From Flavipsychrobacter sp. (GTDB lineage Bacteria > Bacteroidota > Bacteroidia > Chitinophagales > Chitinophagaceae): a stretch of 64,000 nucleotides of DNA. Each line of letters begins with the position of its first letter. The first letter of the stretch is position 1. The stretch covers positions 1-64,000 of the forward strand of contig JARLGY010000010.1 of NCBI GenBank assembly GCA_031292525.1, given 5' to 3'. A program made the position numbers and the translations under genes. The notes beneath the pieces are model-generated. The model worked only from the letters and a program-made list of their open reading frames with translations. It searched no databases and had not been told where the DNA came from. Of this stretch, positions 51,493 to 60,968 are shown in pieces.

Positions 51493-52873
51493 GTTGCTCT
51501 CTGTTTTTCCTGTACCATTCATTGAAAGACGCCTTCGGTGCCTGGGGCAATTCGCGATGTTTATACCATGGATCAAATTTATTAGCAGCTATATAAGGTG
51601 CATGTCTTAGTACCCATCGTCCGGCCTTTCCTGCAGCCCTAAATACTCCAGGGTTAGACAGCACAAAGTTCATTCCGCTCATAGCAGCCTTTTTGGCGGG
51701 TGTGGCATAGCCTTCCTGTACTATGATCTGTCGCCATTTATAGAGCTGTTGATGGATATCGATCTTTACCGGGCACACGTTGCTGCAGGAACCACATAAT
51801 GTGGAAGCGAAGGGCAGGTCTGCATATTCTTTCATGTCGAGATTAGGAGCCAGGATAGCACCTATGGGCCCTGCTATAGAATTGTGGTAGCTATGGCCGC
51901 CACTACGCCTATACACAGGACAGGTATTCATACAGGCGCCACAGCGGATACATTTAAGTGAAGCCCTGAAATCTTCACGGCCCAATTGTACACTACGGCC
52001 GTTATCAACAATAATGATGTGTATCTCTTTGCCTTTCCGCGGTGTTTTGAAATGGCTGGAATACGTGGTGATAGGCTGACCAGTGGCGCTGCGCGTGAGC
52101 AAACGAAGAAAAACAGCGAGATGATCCCTTTGTGGTATCAGCTTTTCAATACCCATTGAAGCAATGTGTATATCTGCCAGATGCGCCCCCATGTCTGCAT
52201 TACCTTCATTGGTGCACACTACAAATTCACCTGTTTCTGCAATAGCAAAGTTAACTCCTGTTAAGGCCACCTTTCTTGTGAGGAACACATCTCTCATATT
52301 GAGGCGCGCAGCATATGTCAGCAGCTTGGGGTCAGCATTCCCTTCAGGAGTGCCAAGATGTATATGGAACAATGCTCCGATCTCTTCTTTTTTTCGGTGG
52401 ATAGCGGGTAATACGATATGACTGGGTGGCTCTTCCAATAATTGCACTATACGCTCTCCAAGGTCTGTATCTATTGTTTCAATGCCTTGCTCTTTAAGAA
52501 ATTCATTCAAATGCAATTCTTCAGTGAGCATTGACTTGCTCTTCATCATCTTATTGGTTCCTGCCTTGTTAAGGAGGGATAGCACAATATCATTATGTTC
52601 TTTTGCACCAGCAGCCCAGTGGACAACAATACCATTCTCAACTGCTTTTTGCTCAAAAGTGGTAAGGTAATCATGAAGGTTAGACAAGGTGTGGTGCTTT
52701 ATTGCTGAAGCAGTTTCGCGCAACGCCTCCCATTCGGGGACACCAAATGCGGCTTTGTCCCGTTTTTGCCGTACCCACCAAAGCGTTTCATCGTGCCAGT
52801 TGACACGCTCTTCATCTTTATTAAAAATTTCAGAAAGTGCGGCGTGGTCTTGCTTCTTCGCGTTCATACTCAT
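51485..52873 (-). CDS. lutB: LutB, iron-sulfur subunit of L-lactate utilization
   Basis: The 462-residue protein has an N-terminal LUD domain and a C-terminal bacterial-ferredoxin part with two 4Fe-4S motifs, CIRCGACMNTCPVY and CGSCSNVCPVKI. GVNFAIAETGEFVVCTNEGN is the conserved LUD segment. With LutA and LutC it passes electrons from lactate oxidation to the respiratory chain. The start is three bases after the LutA stop, so the two are coupled. A second Met two codons in could also be used. Confidence 0.95.
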   Translation of the reverse strand: MSMNAKKQDHAALSEIFNKDEERVNWHDETLWWVRQKRDKAAFGVPEWEALRETASAIKHHTLSNLHDYLTTFEQKAVENGIVVHWAAGAKEHNDIVLSLLNKAGTNKMMKSKSMLTEELHLNEFLKEQGIETIDTDLGERIVQLLEEPPSHIVLPAIHRKKEEIGALFHIHLGTPEGNADPKLLTYAARLNMRDVFLTRKVALTGVNFAIAETGEFVVCTNEGNADMGAHLADIHIASMGIEKLIPQRDHLAVFLRLLTRSATGQPITTYSSHFKTPRKGKEIHIIIVDNGRSVQLGREDFRASLKCIRCGACMNTCPVYRRSGGHSYHNSIAGPIGAILAPNLDMKEYADLPFASTLCGSCSNVCPVKIDIHQQLYKWRQIIVQEGYATPAKKAAMSGMNFVLSNPGVFRAAGKAGRWVLRHAPYIAANKFDPWYKHRELPQAPKASFNEWYRKNREQHE

Positions 52874-52876
52874 CTT

Positions 52877-53611
52877 TTAGCCTGCGTTTAAGATCTCTGC
52901 AATATGTTTTATCTGAACATTGCTTTTTTGCCTGCGTAAAATACCTTCCAAGTGCATGAGACAGCTCATGTCCACACTTGTAATGTATTCAGTTCCATTC
53001 TTTACATGGTCGGCCACACGGTCTATTCCCATCTTTGCACTAACAGCTTCTTCTGCAACACAAAAAGTACCGCCAAATCCGCAGCATTCGTCTGCCCGGT
53101 CAAGGGTTACCAGTTCCAAACCCTTTACCATTGAAAGTAACCTTCCAGGTTTTGAATAAGGGGGCGCTACCAGTTCAGTCATTTGAGATAAATGCAGGCC
53201 ACGCTGGCCATGACATGCCTGGTGCATGCTTACCTTGTGAGAAAAACTTGCCGACAGCGATGTTACATGCAGCACGTCCGTTAAGAACTCGGTTAACTCA
53301 TAGATCTTACTACGTATATCTTTGGCTGCTGACTTATTTTTATCATCGTGCAGATGCTCTTTAACATGCAGGGTGCAACTACCTGAAGGGCAAACTATAT
53401 AATCGAACGCACTAAAATTATTTATGAATAAGGAATTGCAATCGCCTGTAAGGTGTTCAAAGCCAGAATTAGCCATTGGTTGACCGCAACATGTTTGCTT
53501 TATGGGGTAGCTGACCGTAACCCCCAGTTTTTCTAAAAGTTCAAGCGTAGCTATACCTACCTGGGGATAGAACTGATCTACATAGCATGGAATAAAAAGC
53601 GCAACATTCAT
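52877..53611 (-). CDS. lutA: LutA, CCG-domain subunit of L-lactate utilization
   Basis: The 244-residue protein has two CCG cysteine-rich motifs, QTCCGQPMANSGF and ADECCGFGGTF, with LFIPCYVDQFYPQVGIATLE and VCPSGSC, the hallmark of GlcF/LutA/HdrB subunits that hold a non-cubane iron-sulfur cluster. It starts the lut genes 27 bases after the GH31 gene, so these genes appear to be part of the polysaccharide operon rather than a separate unit. Confidence 0.95.
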   Translation of the reverse strand: MNVALFIPCYVDQFYPQVGIATLELLEKLGVTVSYPIKQTCCGQPMANSGFEHLTGDCNSLFINNFSAFDYIVCPSGSCTLHVKEHLHDDKNKSAAKDIRSKIYELTEFLTDVLHVTSLSASFSHKVSMHQACHGQRGLHLSQMTELVAPPYSKPGRLLSMVKGLELVTLDRADECCGFGGTFCVAEEAVSAKMGIDRVADHVKNGTEYITSVDMSCLMHLEGILRRQKSNVQIKHIAEILNAG

Positions 53612-53638
53612 TTGTTTTTCTTTATGTAATAGAATAGG

Positions 53639-56080
53639 TCATTTGTTGATTACAACTTCGATATTGTCTTGGTTATCCAATTGTGTTTGTATCCATAGTT
53701 CTTTAGCTCCCTTATCGTAATACCAACCAGCCTTTGCTGTTGTAACACTTCCAGATGGCAATGTTGTTCCATTTTCCATTACAGATACAGGGCAATGGTC
53801 GAATAGTATTTTTAATTTGTAATTATGAGATGGAGGGATGAAACTACCTGCAGGCTTGCCCATGTTAATTCTGAGATTGCTGATGCCGTCATTGCAGGTA
53901 ATATGCGTGGTAGCATATTTACCCATCTTATAGTCCAGGCTATTACCATCATCTTCGTACAGCTCTGTGCTGCATTTGCTACCAGGATATATGTCTAACG
54001 TAATTGTTTTTGCAACAAATTCATCCATGTACTTCATAGCGGGTTGCATTGGGATAATCGACCCCTCTTTTACAAAAAGCGGTAAAACATCGGCTTCGCA
54101 GGCCACTTCTATATATTTATGACCTGGTTGTCTTTCTTTTGTCCAGTAGTTGATCCAGTTGCCTTCAGGCAAATAAACCGTCCTGGAACGAGCGCCTTTG
54201 GTAGTTACAGGACATACTAAAAGGTCATTACCAAAAAGATATTCATCAGTAATATTATACACGTTCTCGTCTTCCTGGTAATGCATTACCAGTGCGCTCA
54301 TGAGTGGTATACCGGCCTGGTACATTCTGAATGCATTACTATAGATATAAGGGATAAGAGCGTAGCGCAAGGAATCATATTTTCTAAAATTGTTCAGTGC
54401 TGCTGTTCCATAATTCCAAGGCTCTTTATACCCCGGGTGGTCCATGCCAAATACCAGCGCTACCGGACTAAACATACCAAACTGCACCCAACGCATATAC
54501 AATTCAGGATCTGCATTGTGCTCAAAGCCCCCCATGCAATGCGACCAGTTGCCTACCCCGGATAGTCCTATATTAAGCCCTGCTTTTATTACCGGTGCAA
54601 AGTATTGCCATTCACTGGGCCAGTCGCCGGCAAATATGAAAGGATAGCGCTGAATGCCTGCAAAGCCTTCACGTGTCTGGTTCATACCGCGAATACCATT
54701 GAGCTGTTGAAACTTTTCGTAGGGTGTCTTTGCATAAGCCAACGGGAAAAGGTTGTGCAGGGATGGAATATTTTTCCCCTGAGGGCCGGTTTTATCACTT
54801 TCGTTGGCCAGGCCACCAAATGCACTGCCTTCGTCTGTTTTAAGAAATTTTGCACCAATGGAGGCTACTCGCATCACGCCGTGATTCCACCACCAGTTGG
54901 CACTTGCGGTGTCAAAGAAGTTAACAAATTCGCCTGGGTAGTGATCTTCAGGGAAAGTATACCCCCTTTGCTGTGCTGTATCTAATAACTTAATATTCTT
55001 TCCATTATCAAAGCGTGGGCGAAGATGAAGTCCAACCATCTTGTAGTTCATTGCATATAGCGTATCGAACATATGCTTCGGGTTTCTAAATGTTTCCCGC
55101 CATTCAAATGAGGTGGCGCCTTTGCCACCCTTCTCCCCAAACAGCCGCCAGGTAGAATCGAGCCATAAAATATCAACAGGTATGCCCATTTCCCGCATTT
55201 TCCTTGCCAATGCTATCACATAACTATCTGAGGTCATTTCTTCATAACCCCAAGTGCCACCTGCATACGTGCCCATGTGCAGGCCAAAAGCAAACCGTGG
55301 CATTAAAGGGGCTTTGCCGGTAAGGGAAGTATAGCCATCCATTATTGCAGCGAACTTTTTACCTTTAATAAAGTAATAGTCCAGTTCTCCGCCCACAGCA
55401 CAAAAACTATATTGATGCTGGTTGGTGTTACCCATGTCCCATGTTGAAGGAAATGCATTGTGCAAGAAGATACCGTAACCTTTGGTGCTCATAAAGAAGG
55501 GTACGGGTGAGTAGTTAGCTTCTGTAACGTTGTATGCTCCGAGTAAATGGTCTTTCGCTTCTCCACGGCCTACACTTAGGTGAAGCATCTTGCTACGCTG
55601 ATCTAAAAAGTCCATCCGCTCGCCAAAGCCGAAGAAATGTTCATCAGTGGCCATACTTTTCAACACGCCAACAGTATCCTCTTCACTATTTAAACGTATA
55701 CCTTTCTCATCTGAAAGTAACTCTCCCCTTTCGTTATAAATACTTAATAGCAGCGACTGCTTATTGATAGAGATAGATAAACTATCGGTGGTGATAACAT
55801 AAGATATTGCATCACTTTTAACCTGATAAGCTACCGGAGCCCAATCGTACTTTATTACCATCCACGGTTCATCTGGAATAAAAACAGTTGATTTACTTTC
55901 CCTTACCCTTACCATGGCTGGGGTGCAAAACTCAAGACGCAAATAATGATCAGCACCTTTTAAAGACACTACATTGCCCTGCCGGGAAATATTATTTTTT
56001 TCCTGTGCTCTTATTGTGAGTGAGATCAGAACGACCCCTATAAGCAATACAAGGTGCCTGAAAATTAGATCGTGTTTCAT
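53639..56080 (-). CDS. GH31 family glycoside hydrolase
   Basis: An 813-residue exported alpha-glycosidase (alpha-xylosidase/alpha-glucosidase type). After a signal peptide (LVLLIGVVLISLTIRAQ) comes a beta-sandwich domain. The catalytic barrel shows PVDILWLDSTWRLF, the nucleophile Asp in GAKFLKTDEGSAFGG, and the acid/base Asp in FIFAGDWPSEWQYF. C-terminal beta domains follow. Sugar specificity cannot be told from sequence. Its start overlaps the GH105 stop by four bases. Confidence 0.9.
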   Translation of the reverse strand: MKHDLIFRHLVLLIGVVLISLTIRAQEKNNISRQGNVVSLKGADHYLRLEFCTPAMVRVRESKSTVFIPDEPWMVIKYDWAPVAYQVKSDAISYVITTDSLSISINKQSLLLSIYNERGELLSDEKGIRLNSEEDTVGVLKSMATDEHFFGFGERMDFLDQRSKMLHLSVGRGEAKDHLLGAYNVTEANYSPVPFFMSTKGYGIFLHNAFPSTWDMGNTNQHQYSFCAVGGELDYYFIKGKKFAAIMDGYTSLTGKAPLMPRFAFGLHMGTYAGGTWGYEEMTSDSYVIALARKMREMGIPVDILWLDSTWRLFGEKGGKGATSFEWRETFRNPKHMFDTLYAMNYKMVGLHLRPRFDNGKNIKLLDTAQQRGYTFPEDHYPGEFVNFFDTASANWWWNHGVMRVASIGAKFLKTDEGSAFGGLANESDKTGPQGKNIPSLHNLFPLAYAKTPYEKFQQLNGIRGMNQTREGFAGIQRYPFIFAGDWPSEWQYFAPVIKAGLNIGLSGVGNWSHCMGGFEHNADPELYMRWVQFGMFSPVALVFGMDHPGYKEPWNYGTAALNNFRKYDSLRYALIPYIYSNAFRMYQAGIPLMSALVMHYQEDENVYNITDEYLFGNDLLVCPVTTKGARSRTVYLPEGNWINYWTKERQPGHKYIEVACEADVLPLFVKEGSIIPMQPAMKYMDEFVAKTITLDIYPGSKCSTELYEDDGNSLDYKMGKYATTHITCNDGISNLRINMGKPAGSFIPPSHNYKLKILFDHCPVSVMENGTTLPSGSVTTAKAGWYYDKGAKELWIQTQLDNQDNIEVVINK

Positions 56081-57225
56081 TTCTTTAATTTATAAACTTC
56101 AACTCCTGCCAGTAAAAAGCAACCCAATCCGTAGTCTTCAAAATCTGGCACACTGGTATAATTGACTGGCTGCCCATCCTTAGGTTCTTTACCTGTTCCC
56201 TGCACATAAGCAAGTGAGCCATCTTTGCGCACAGCTTCCCGTTGCATAGCATTCCAGGCATTAGTAACTGAAGGGAGGTATTTGGCGCGGGGAAGCATCC
56301 GATTGTTTATACCCCATGCATAGCCATAAACAAAGAGCGCAGTGCCAGTCAGTTCCTTGCCACCAAAGTGACTGGAGTCCGTAAGGCTTACATTCCAATA
56401 ACCATCTTTTCGCTGTAAGGGTAATAGCGCAGCACACATGTTTTTGTAATCATCCAGATATTCCTGGTAGTGCGGGTCTGACACTGTCAAATCTTGCAAT
56501 GTTCTTACCAGCGCGGCCAAAACCCATCCATTGCCCCTGCTCCAATAACAATTTGAGCCATTGGGTTCTTTGTATGGCGGTATAAAGTCTTTATCGCGCC
56601 ACCATAATTTATCTACTGGGTTGTAAAGACCGGTCCCTCCTTGCTTGTACTTTGTATAGGCATACAGTTTATACATCTTCTCGTAATAGCGACTATCATT
56701 ATAATGCTTACCCAGTTTTACAAATACCGGCATCGCCATTTGCAGCGCGTCTATCCAATACCAGTCATCAACTTTATCACTCGCAACCATACTATCTATC
56801 GAAGCTTTTATAGCGCTTACCCATAGTTCGTTTTTGCTGATCTCAAAAAGATCTATATAGGTTTGCCCTGCGCACTGATGATCAGCATCCCTTGTTGTAG
56901 CGCCACTCCTGAGCCCCCATTGATGGCTGTTACCCCATCGAACTGAATAATCATAGTAAACCTTTTCCCCATAAATACTGTAAAGCGCCATGAGCCCTTC
57001 ATAGTAAACAGCCCGTGTCCATAAATTGCTTGGCCTCGATACCCCTTTCACGGTTACTACGGCTCCAGGGTCAGGCCATTTATTCATAAAGTGCTGGTTG
57101 GCCTGTTGCAGTGTTTGCAATATTGCTTGCTTATACTTAGCTGTATGTGATATGGCTGCTGTCGGCAATAAGAATATTGCCAATAGCGCCATACATCCAT
57201 CTAAAAACCATTTTTTATACTTCAT
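56077..57225 (-). CDS. GH105 unsaturated rhamnogalacturonyl hydrolase
   Basis: The 382-residue exported enzyme is an alpha/alpha-barrel of the GH88/GH105 group. The motifs DWYWIDALQMAMPVF (catalytic Asp) and CYWSRGNGWVLAALVR, with WTRAVYYEGLMALY near the start, are diagnostic. It removes unsaturated uronate from oligosaccharides made by polysaccharide lyases, usually where the uronate sits on rhamnose. No lyase gene is visible, but SusC continues past the window edge. A signal peptide is present. Confidence 0.93.
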   Translation of the reverse strand: MKYKKWFLDGCMALLAIFLLPTAAISHTAKYKQAILQTLQQANQHFMNKWPDPGAVVTVKGVSRPSNLWTRAVYYEGLMALYSIYGEKVYYDYSVRWGNSHQWGLRSGATTRDADHQCAGQTYIDLFEISKNELWVSAIKASIDSMVASDKVDDWYWIDALQMAMPVFVKLGKHYNDSRYYEKMYKLYAYTKYKQGGTGLYNPVDKLWWRDKDFIPPYKEPNGSNCYWSRGNGWVLAALVRTLQDLTVSDPHYQEYLDDYKNMCAALLPLQRKDGYWNVSLTDSSHFGGKELTGTALFVYGYAWGINNRMLPRAKYLPSVTNAWNAMQREAVRKDGSLAYVQGTGKEPKDGQPVNYTSVPDFEDYGLGCFLLAGVEVYKLKK

Positions 57226-57261
57226 TATTTACTATCGCGTACTTACTCTCAAAAGATAAAT

Positions 57262-60090
57262 TTATTTGTCTGTTACAGGTATCAAAGTAACCGGTGATAA
57301 CAAGCCCGACGGCTTTGGAACCCAGCCCGACGTGTTTAATAGCCCATCGGCCCCACGATTTTCTTTAAGATGTGCAGGCATATTGATGTTGTAAAATTTC
57401 TTCCATTGTACTTTATTTTTGTCCAGCCAGATAATGCGGTTGGCCATACTATTGGTTACTAAGATCTTCAACTGATTAGTAGTTTTCAGATCATTAGCAT
57501 TTATAACCAGCCTGTAAGAAGGACCAATTAAAGTACCCAACGATTTTCCATTTAATATTACCTCAGCGCTTTCACCTACTTTACCCATATCTAATATCCA
57601 TGACCTTGCATTGGATACAGGTTTTTTGAAATTGATACTGTATTCAGCAGTGCCTGAGAAGTACTTCATTGAATCATTACCAAGGTCCGTCCATGATCCC
57701 GGCCTATCTATCATTACAGGTGCGGGCAGGGAAGGTCCACCTGATATAAATTTAAGTTTCCAGTTCCCCGCTATTTTTTGAGGTGTTCCCAGGTTATCTG
57801 TATAAGGAAAAGAGGCACCTGTTATATTGCTGTGGGCCGTTTGCAAAATGCAGCTTTCACCCGGTTGTAAAGAAATAAATACCCACGTGCCTTCTTTAGC
57901 GCTGTTATGCATCCTGGCCACTCCACATTCACCATGCATTGGGTCGTACAAAGCAGCACTGTTAAATGTAGCAGCAAGCTTTATATATCCAGAAAATGGA
58001 TGAACTAGCGGGTTTGATATAAAATAGATATTCCCATTATTCCAGCTACGGCGTACAAAACGAAGACCGAGATCGGTAACGCTTTCTCTACGGACCTTAG
58101 CCGTTGCTAACAATAGTGCTGCATCGTCACCCAGCAGAAATCTGCCACTACTAACGTTTGCCGTTTGTACGTCATCTACCGTAGTAAATTTCAATTGTTG
58201 TAACAGCGTTTTAAATTCATTTTGCCTGGCTGCCAGGTTCTCATAACCGGGGACATCTCCCGGCAAATTATTGAGACAGATGATGGTTGCACCAGCCTTT
58301 GCCAGTTTTAATAATTGTTTCAAGGTCTCAAGTGGCAAGTACTTTACTCCGGCCAGCAGGATAGTCTGGTAATGAACACCGCCAGTACTCAGTTGGCTGC
58401 CGTCAACAGCCACATTCTTTAGCTGTTTATCAGAGATCATGTCAAACGAATATCCCCGGGCCAGCATCATTTCAGACACTGAGTCAAATACAGTGTTCTG
58501 AAACCCCTTCATTCCATCAAAATGGATCAGCATTTCATTTCCCGGTTCTGATATCTTATCGCTAAATGGAAAATAAACAAGCACATCATTATCAGAGTTG
58601 CCTGTTTGGAGGAATGATTGCGTGCGTGCCACATAATGGTTTAGGGTACCAAAATCCTTCCACATAGGATTAGCCGGAGTAAAATGAGTAGCAGCATAGA
58701 ATAACCATCCCGGCCACACCTCATTAGCAGGGGAATAGTTTGTACCATGATAGAATATATGATTGACGCCACCTACAAAAAGCTTATCCACCGCCGCTTT
58801 AACATCGCCCAATGACGACAGAAAATGCTCATTAAGCCAGGTTGCAGATTCTGAAGAAGCTAATGGCTTGCCCATAACGTGAGCCGCAGACGTTGCAAAT
58901 TTGTAACGCAGGATGTCATCACCCTCTGTCTCAGGTATATCAATGGTTGCATAAAGATCCAAAATGTTAGCAGGAGAACCATGCGATTGATTACGAACGA
59001 TCTTTCCCTTTGCTTTTGCCCATTCATGCCAAGGTTGTGTGAATTTTTCCAGTAATAATTCCGAGATAGTTTCCCGGTAATCATAGAGTACCCGCATATT
59101 TTTATCAGGAACATCGTTTTGAAAAAGAGCCGGCAGCTGTTGTTTCAGATCATATCCTCTTCTTTCTTTGAACTCATTAAGAAGTCCTGGAGACCATGTG
59201 CTTTGTCCCACCGCGTCATCTACCTCATATGAGTCATTAAAGAAGGCACGGAGATGATGTATGTCTTTATTGGCAAATGCAGTATCAAAAGCATGCAGAT
59301 AATTCTTTAATGCCGTGGCAGAGAAATGATCAATTGCATAGCCTTCCCCTCCGGGAGCTGCACGCTCTACCATCTTGCCATGCCAGCCCATAAAAAGTGC
59401 ATATAACGTCCACTTGCCTGCGGATGCTTGCCAGTCTAATTTTCCAGCGGCATCTACATGATTTGTCAGATCTACGACTTGGCCATTGCTTGAATAGGCC
59501 ATAAGTGTTATTAATGGGAGCATTTTCTCATATTGCACCTGGTCAAAAGCATAAGCCTGCAAATTTTTATTCGTAGCAATAGGATAGGATAAAGCGCTGA
59601 TGTCTATTTTTTTGCCACTTTCTGTTCGTACTAATGGGGTTTGCACAAATTGGATAGTCTCCTTTAAAACTTCACCTTCATCCAGCTTGTACATTTTCAT
59701 GTGTACATCTTTACTGGCATCTTCTGGTGTGACCCATGGGCCTCCGAATGGCCAGCCTGTAACTGTTGCCATATCAATACCTAAGTCAAGCCGTTCTGCC
59801 TCTTTCAATGTATATTGAAAAAGAGCTACCCACTGTGGTGAAAGGAAATTGACAAACTTTTGCTCAGCACCTTTTACGCCATATATCGGCGTAACCTCCA
59901 TTCCTCCCAGCCCGGCATTCTTATATTGCTCCATAGACCAGGTAAGGCCGGAACTATCGACAGCGCTACCCTGCCACCACCAACGTGTCCACGGTTTCAT
60001 GATTTGGGTAACAGCGGGCCATGAAACCTGTGCCTGCATGGTGCTCTGCCAAAGAAATAAAGCTATAATTATCCCGTAATACTTTTTCAT
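57262..60090 (-). CDS. GH106 alpha-L-rhamnosidase
   Basis: A 942-residue exported protein, with signal peptide MKKYYGIIIALFLWQSTMQA. The N-terminal part KPWTRWWWQGSAVDSSGLTW and GLGGMEVTPIYGVKGAEQKF, and the later YEVDDAVGQSTWSPGLLNEF, identify GH106. The C-terminal galactose-binding-like jelly roll (WILDMGKVGESAEVILNGK) is the usual end. GH106 enzymes remove terminal alpha-L-rhamnose from pectin-type or other glycans. Which linkage is cut is unknown. Confidence 0.9.
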   Translation of the reverse strand: MKKYYGIIIALFLWQSTMQAQVSWPAVTQIMKPWTRWWWQGSAVDSSGLTWSMEQYKNAGLGGMEVTPIYGVKGAEQKFVNFLSPQWVALFQYTLKEAERLDLGIDMATVTGWPFGGPWVTPEDASKDVHMKMYKLDEGEVLKETIQFVQTPLVRTESGKKIDISALSYPIATNKNLQAYAFDQVQYEKMLPLITLMAYSSNGQVVDLTNHVDAAGKLDWQASAGKWTLYALFMGWHGKMVERAAPGGEGYAIDHFSATALKNYLHAFDTAFANKDIHHLRAFFNDSYEVDDAVGQSTWSPGLLNEFKERRGYDLKQQLPALFQNDVPDKNMRVLYDYRETISELLLEKFTQPWHEWAKAKGKIVRNQSHGSPANILDLYATIDIPETEGDDILRYKFATSAAHVMGKPLASSESATWLNEHFLSSLGDVKAAVDKLFVGGVNHIFYHGTNYSPANEVWPGWLFYAATHFTPANPMWKDFGTLNHYVARTQSFLQTGNSDNDVLVYFPFSDKISEPGNEMLIHFDGMKGFQNTVFDSVSEMMLARGYSFDMISDKQLKNVAVDGSQLSTGGVHYQTILLAGVKYLPLETLKQLLKLAKAGATIICLNNLPGDVPGYENLAARQNEFKTLLQQLKFTTVDDVQTANVSSGRFLLGDDAALLLATAKVRRESVTDLGLRFVRRSWNNGNIYFISNPLVHPFSGYIKLAATFNSAALYDPMHGECGVARMHNSAKEGTWVFISLQPGESCILQTAHSNITGASFPYTDNLGTPQKIAGNWKLKFISGGPSLPAPVMIDRPGSWTDLGNDSMKYFSGTAEYSINFKKPVSNARSWILDMGKVGESAEVILNGKSLGTLIGPSYRLVINANDLKTTNQLKILVTNSMANRIIWLDKNKVQWKKFYNINMPAHLKENRGADGLLNTSGWVPKPSGLLSPVTLIPVTDK

Positions 60091-60139
60091 GGTGTCTTTT
60101 GAAACTGACCGTTTGTTTTGGTGACCATTATTTTTTGTT

Positions 60140-60904
60140 TCAATATTCAGCAGGCAATGGTATTGTTTCCGCGTTTCTAAAGTCTATATATTTATTCAGA
60201 TCTCGCATAGCTATTACTTTATACCCTTTGGCCTTTAGTAACTGCAGGTAGCGTTCAAATCTTTTCGGTGAGGTTGTTACCCACGGGTGGGCCAGATCAG
60301 GAACTCCGTGTACTGTAAGCACTATTATCTTTTCCTTGTTGTCCTGTTTCAGTACTCTAAATATTTTGCCTTTATTAGCAGCGCTAAACGAGGGTATATA
60401 AAATGGATGGTCATGTATGGGGTCATACAGCTTGCTTCCACCAGTTCTGGCCATAACAATGCCATTCATTTGCAGTGTTTTTATAGCAGGTGCGTAAGTA
60501 TCATAACCTGGATATGCAAAACTTACGGGTCTTGGTATGCCATATTTTTCACACTGATCGTTGATATAGGCAAGCTCCATGTTCAATGTATCAGCGTCCA
60601 CTTTATCCACATGTTTATGGTGCCAGGTATGGTTGCCTATTTCAAATCCCATACTATTCAGCGCCTTTATTTGCTGCCAGGTCATATACTTATTTGTATC
60701 TGCATAATCCGGAGGAAACTCACAAACAAAGAATGTTGCGCCGAAGCCATATTTCTTTAACAGTGGTGCAACATAGCTATAATGGCTTTTAGCACCGTCG
60801 TCGAACGTGAGTACTACCAGTTTTTCAGGAATGGGTTCCCTGAGTATCTGCGCCTGCAAGGAAGATACATACAGTAAGAAAAACAAAACTATTGATCTGC
60901 GCAT
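60140..60904 (-). CDS. Polysaccharide deacetylase, NodB type (CE4)
   Basis: A 254-residue exported NodB-fold enzyme with signal peptide MRRSIVLFFLLYVSSLQAQ. Motif 1 (VVLTFDDGAKSHYS) supplies the catalytic base and metal Asp, motif 2 (EIGNHTWHHKHVD) the metal histidines, motif 3 is FAYPGYDTY, and motif 5 is IVLTVHG. It should remove N- or O-acetyl groups from the target glycan or from oligosaccharides. It lies 64 bases after SusD. Confidence 0.9.
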   Translation of the reverse strand: MRRSIVLFFLLYVSSLQAQILREPIPEKLVVLTFDDGAKSHYSYVAPLLKKYGFGATFFVCEFPPDYADTNKYMTWQQIKALNSMGFEIGNHTWHHKHVDKVDADTLNMELAYINDQCEKYGIPRPVSFAYPGYDTYAPAIKTLQMNGIVMARTGGSKLYDPIHDHPFYIPSFSAANKGKIFRVLKQDNKEKIIVLTVHGVPDLAHPWVTTSPKRFERYLQLLKAKGYKVIAMRDLNKYIDFRNAETIPLPAEY

Positions 60905-60968
60905 TGCCTGTTAAAGATTAATAAGAACAGTTAGAGTAAACCTGACACACTTAAGTTCTATAATGAAC

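Noticed and set aside
50899-53611. Glycolate oxidase (GlcDEF) instead of LutABC
   Set aside because: There is no FAD-binding GlcD/GlcE gene, while the LutB double ferredoxin with LUD domain and the LutC LUD protein are in the typical LutABC order.
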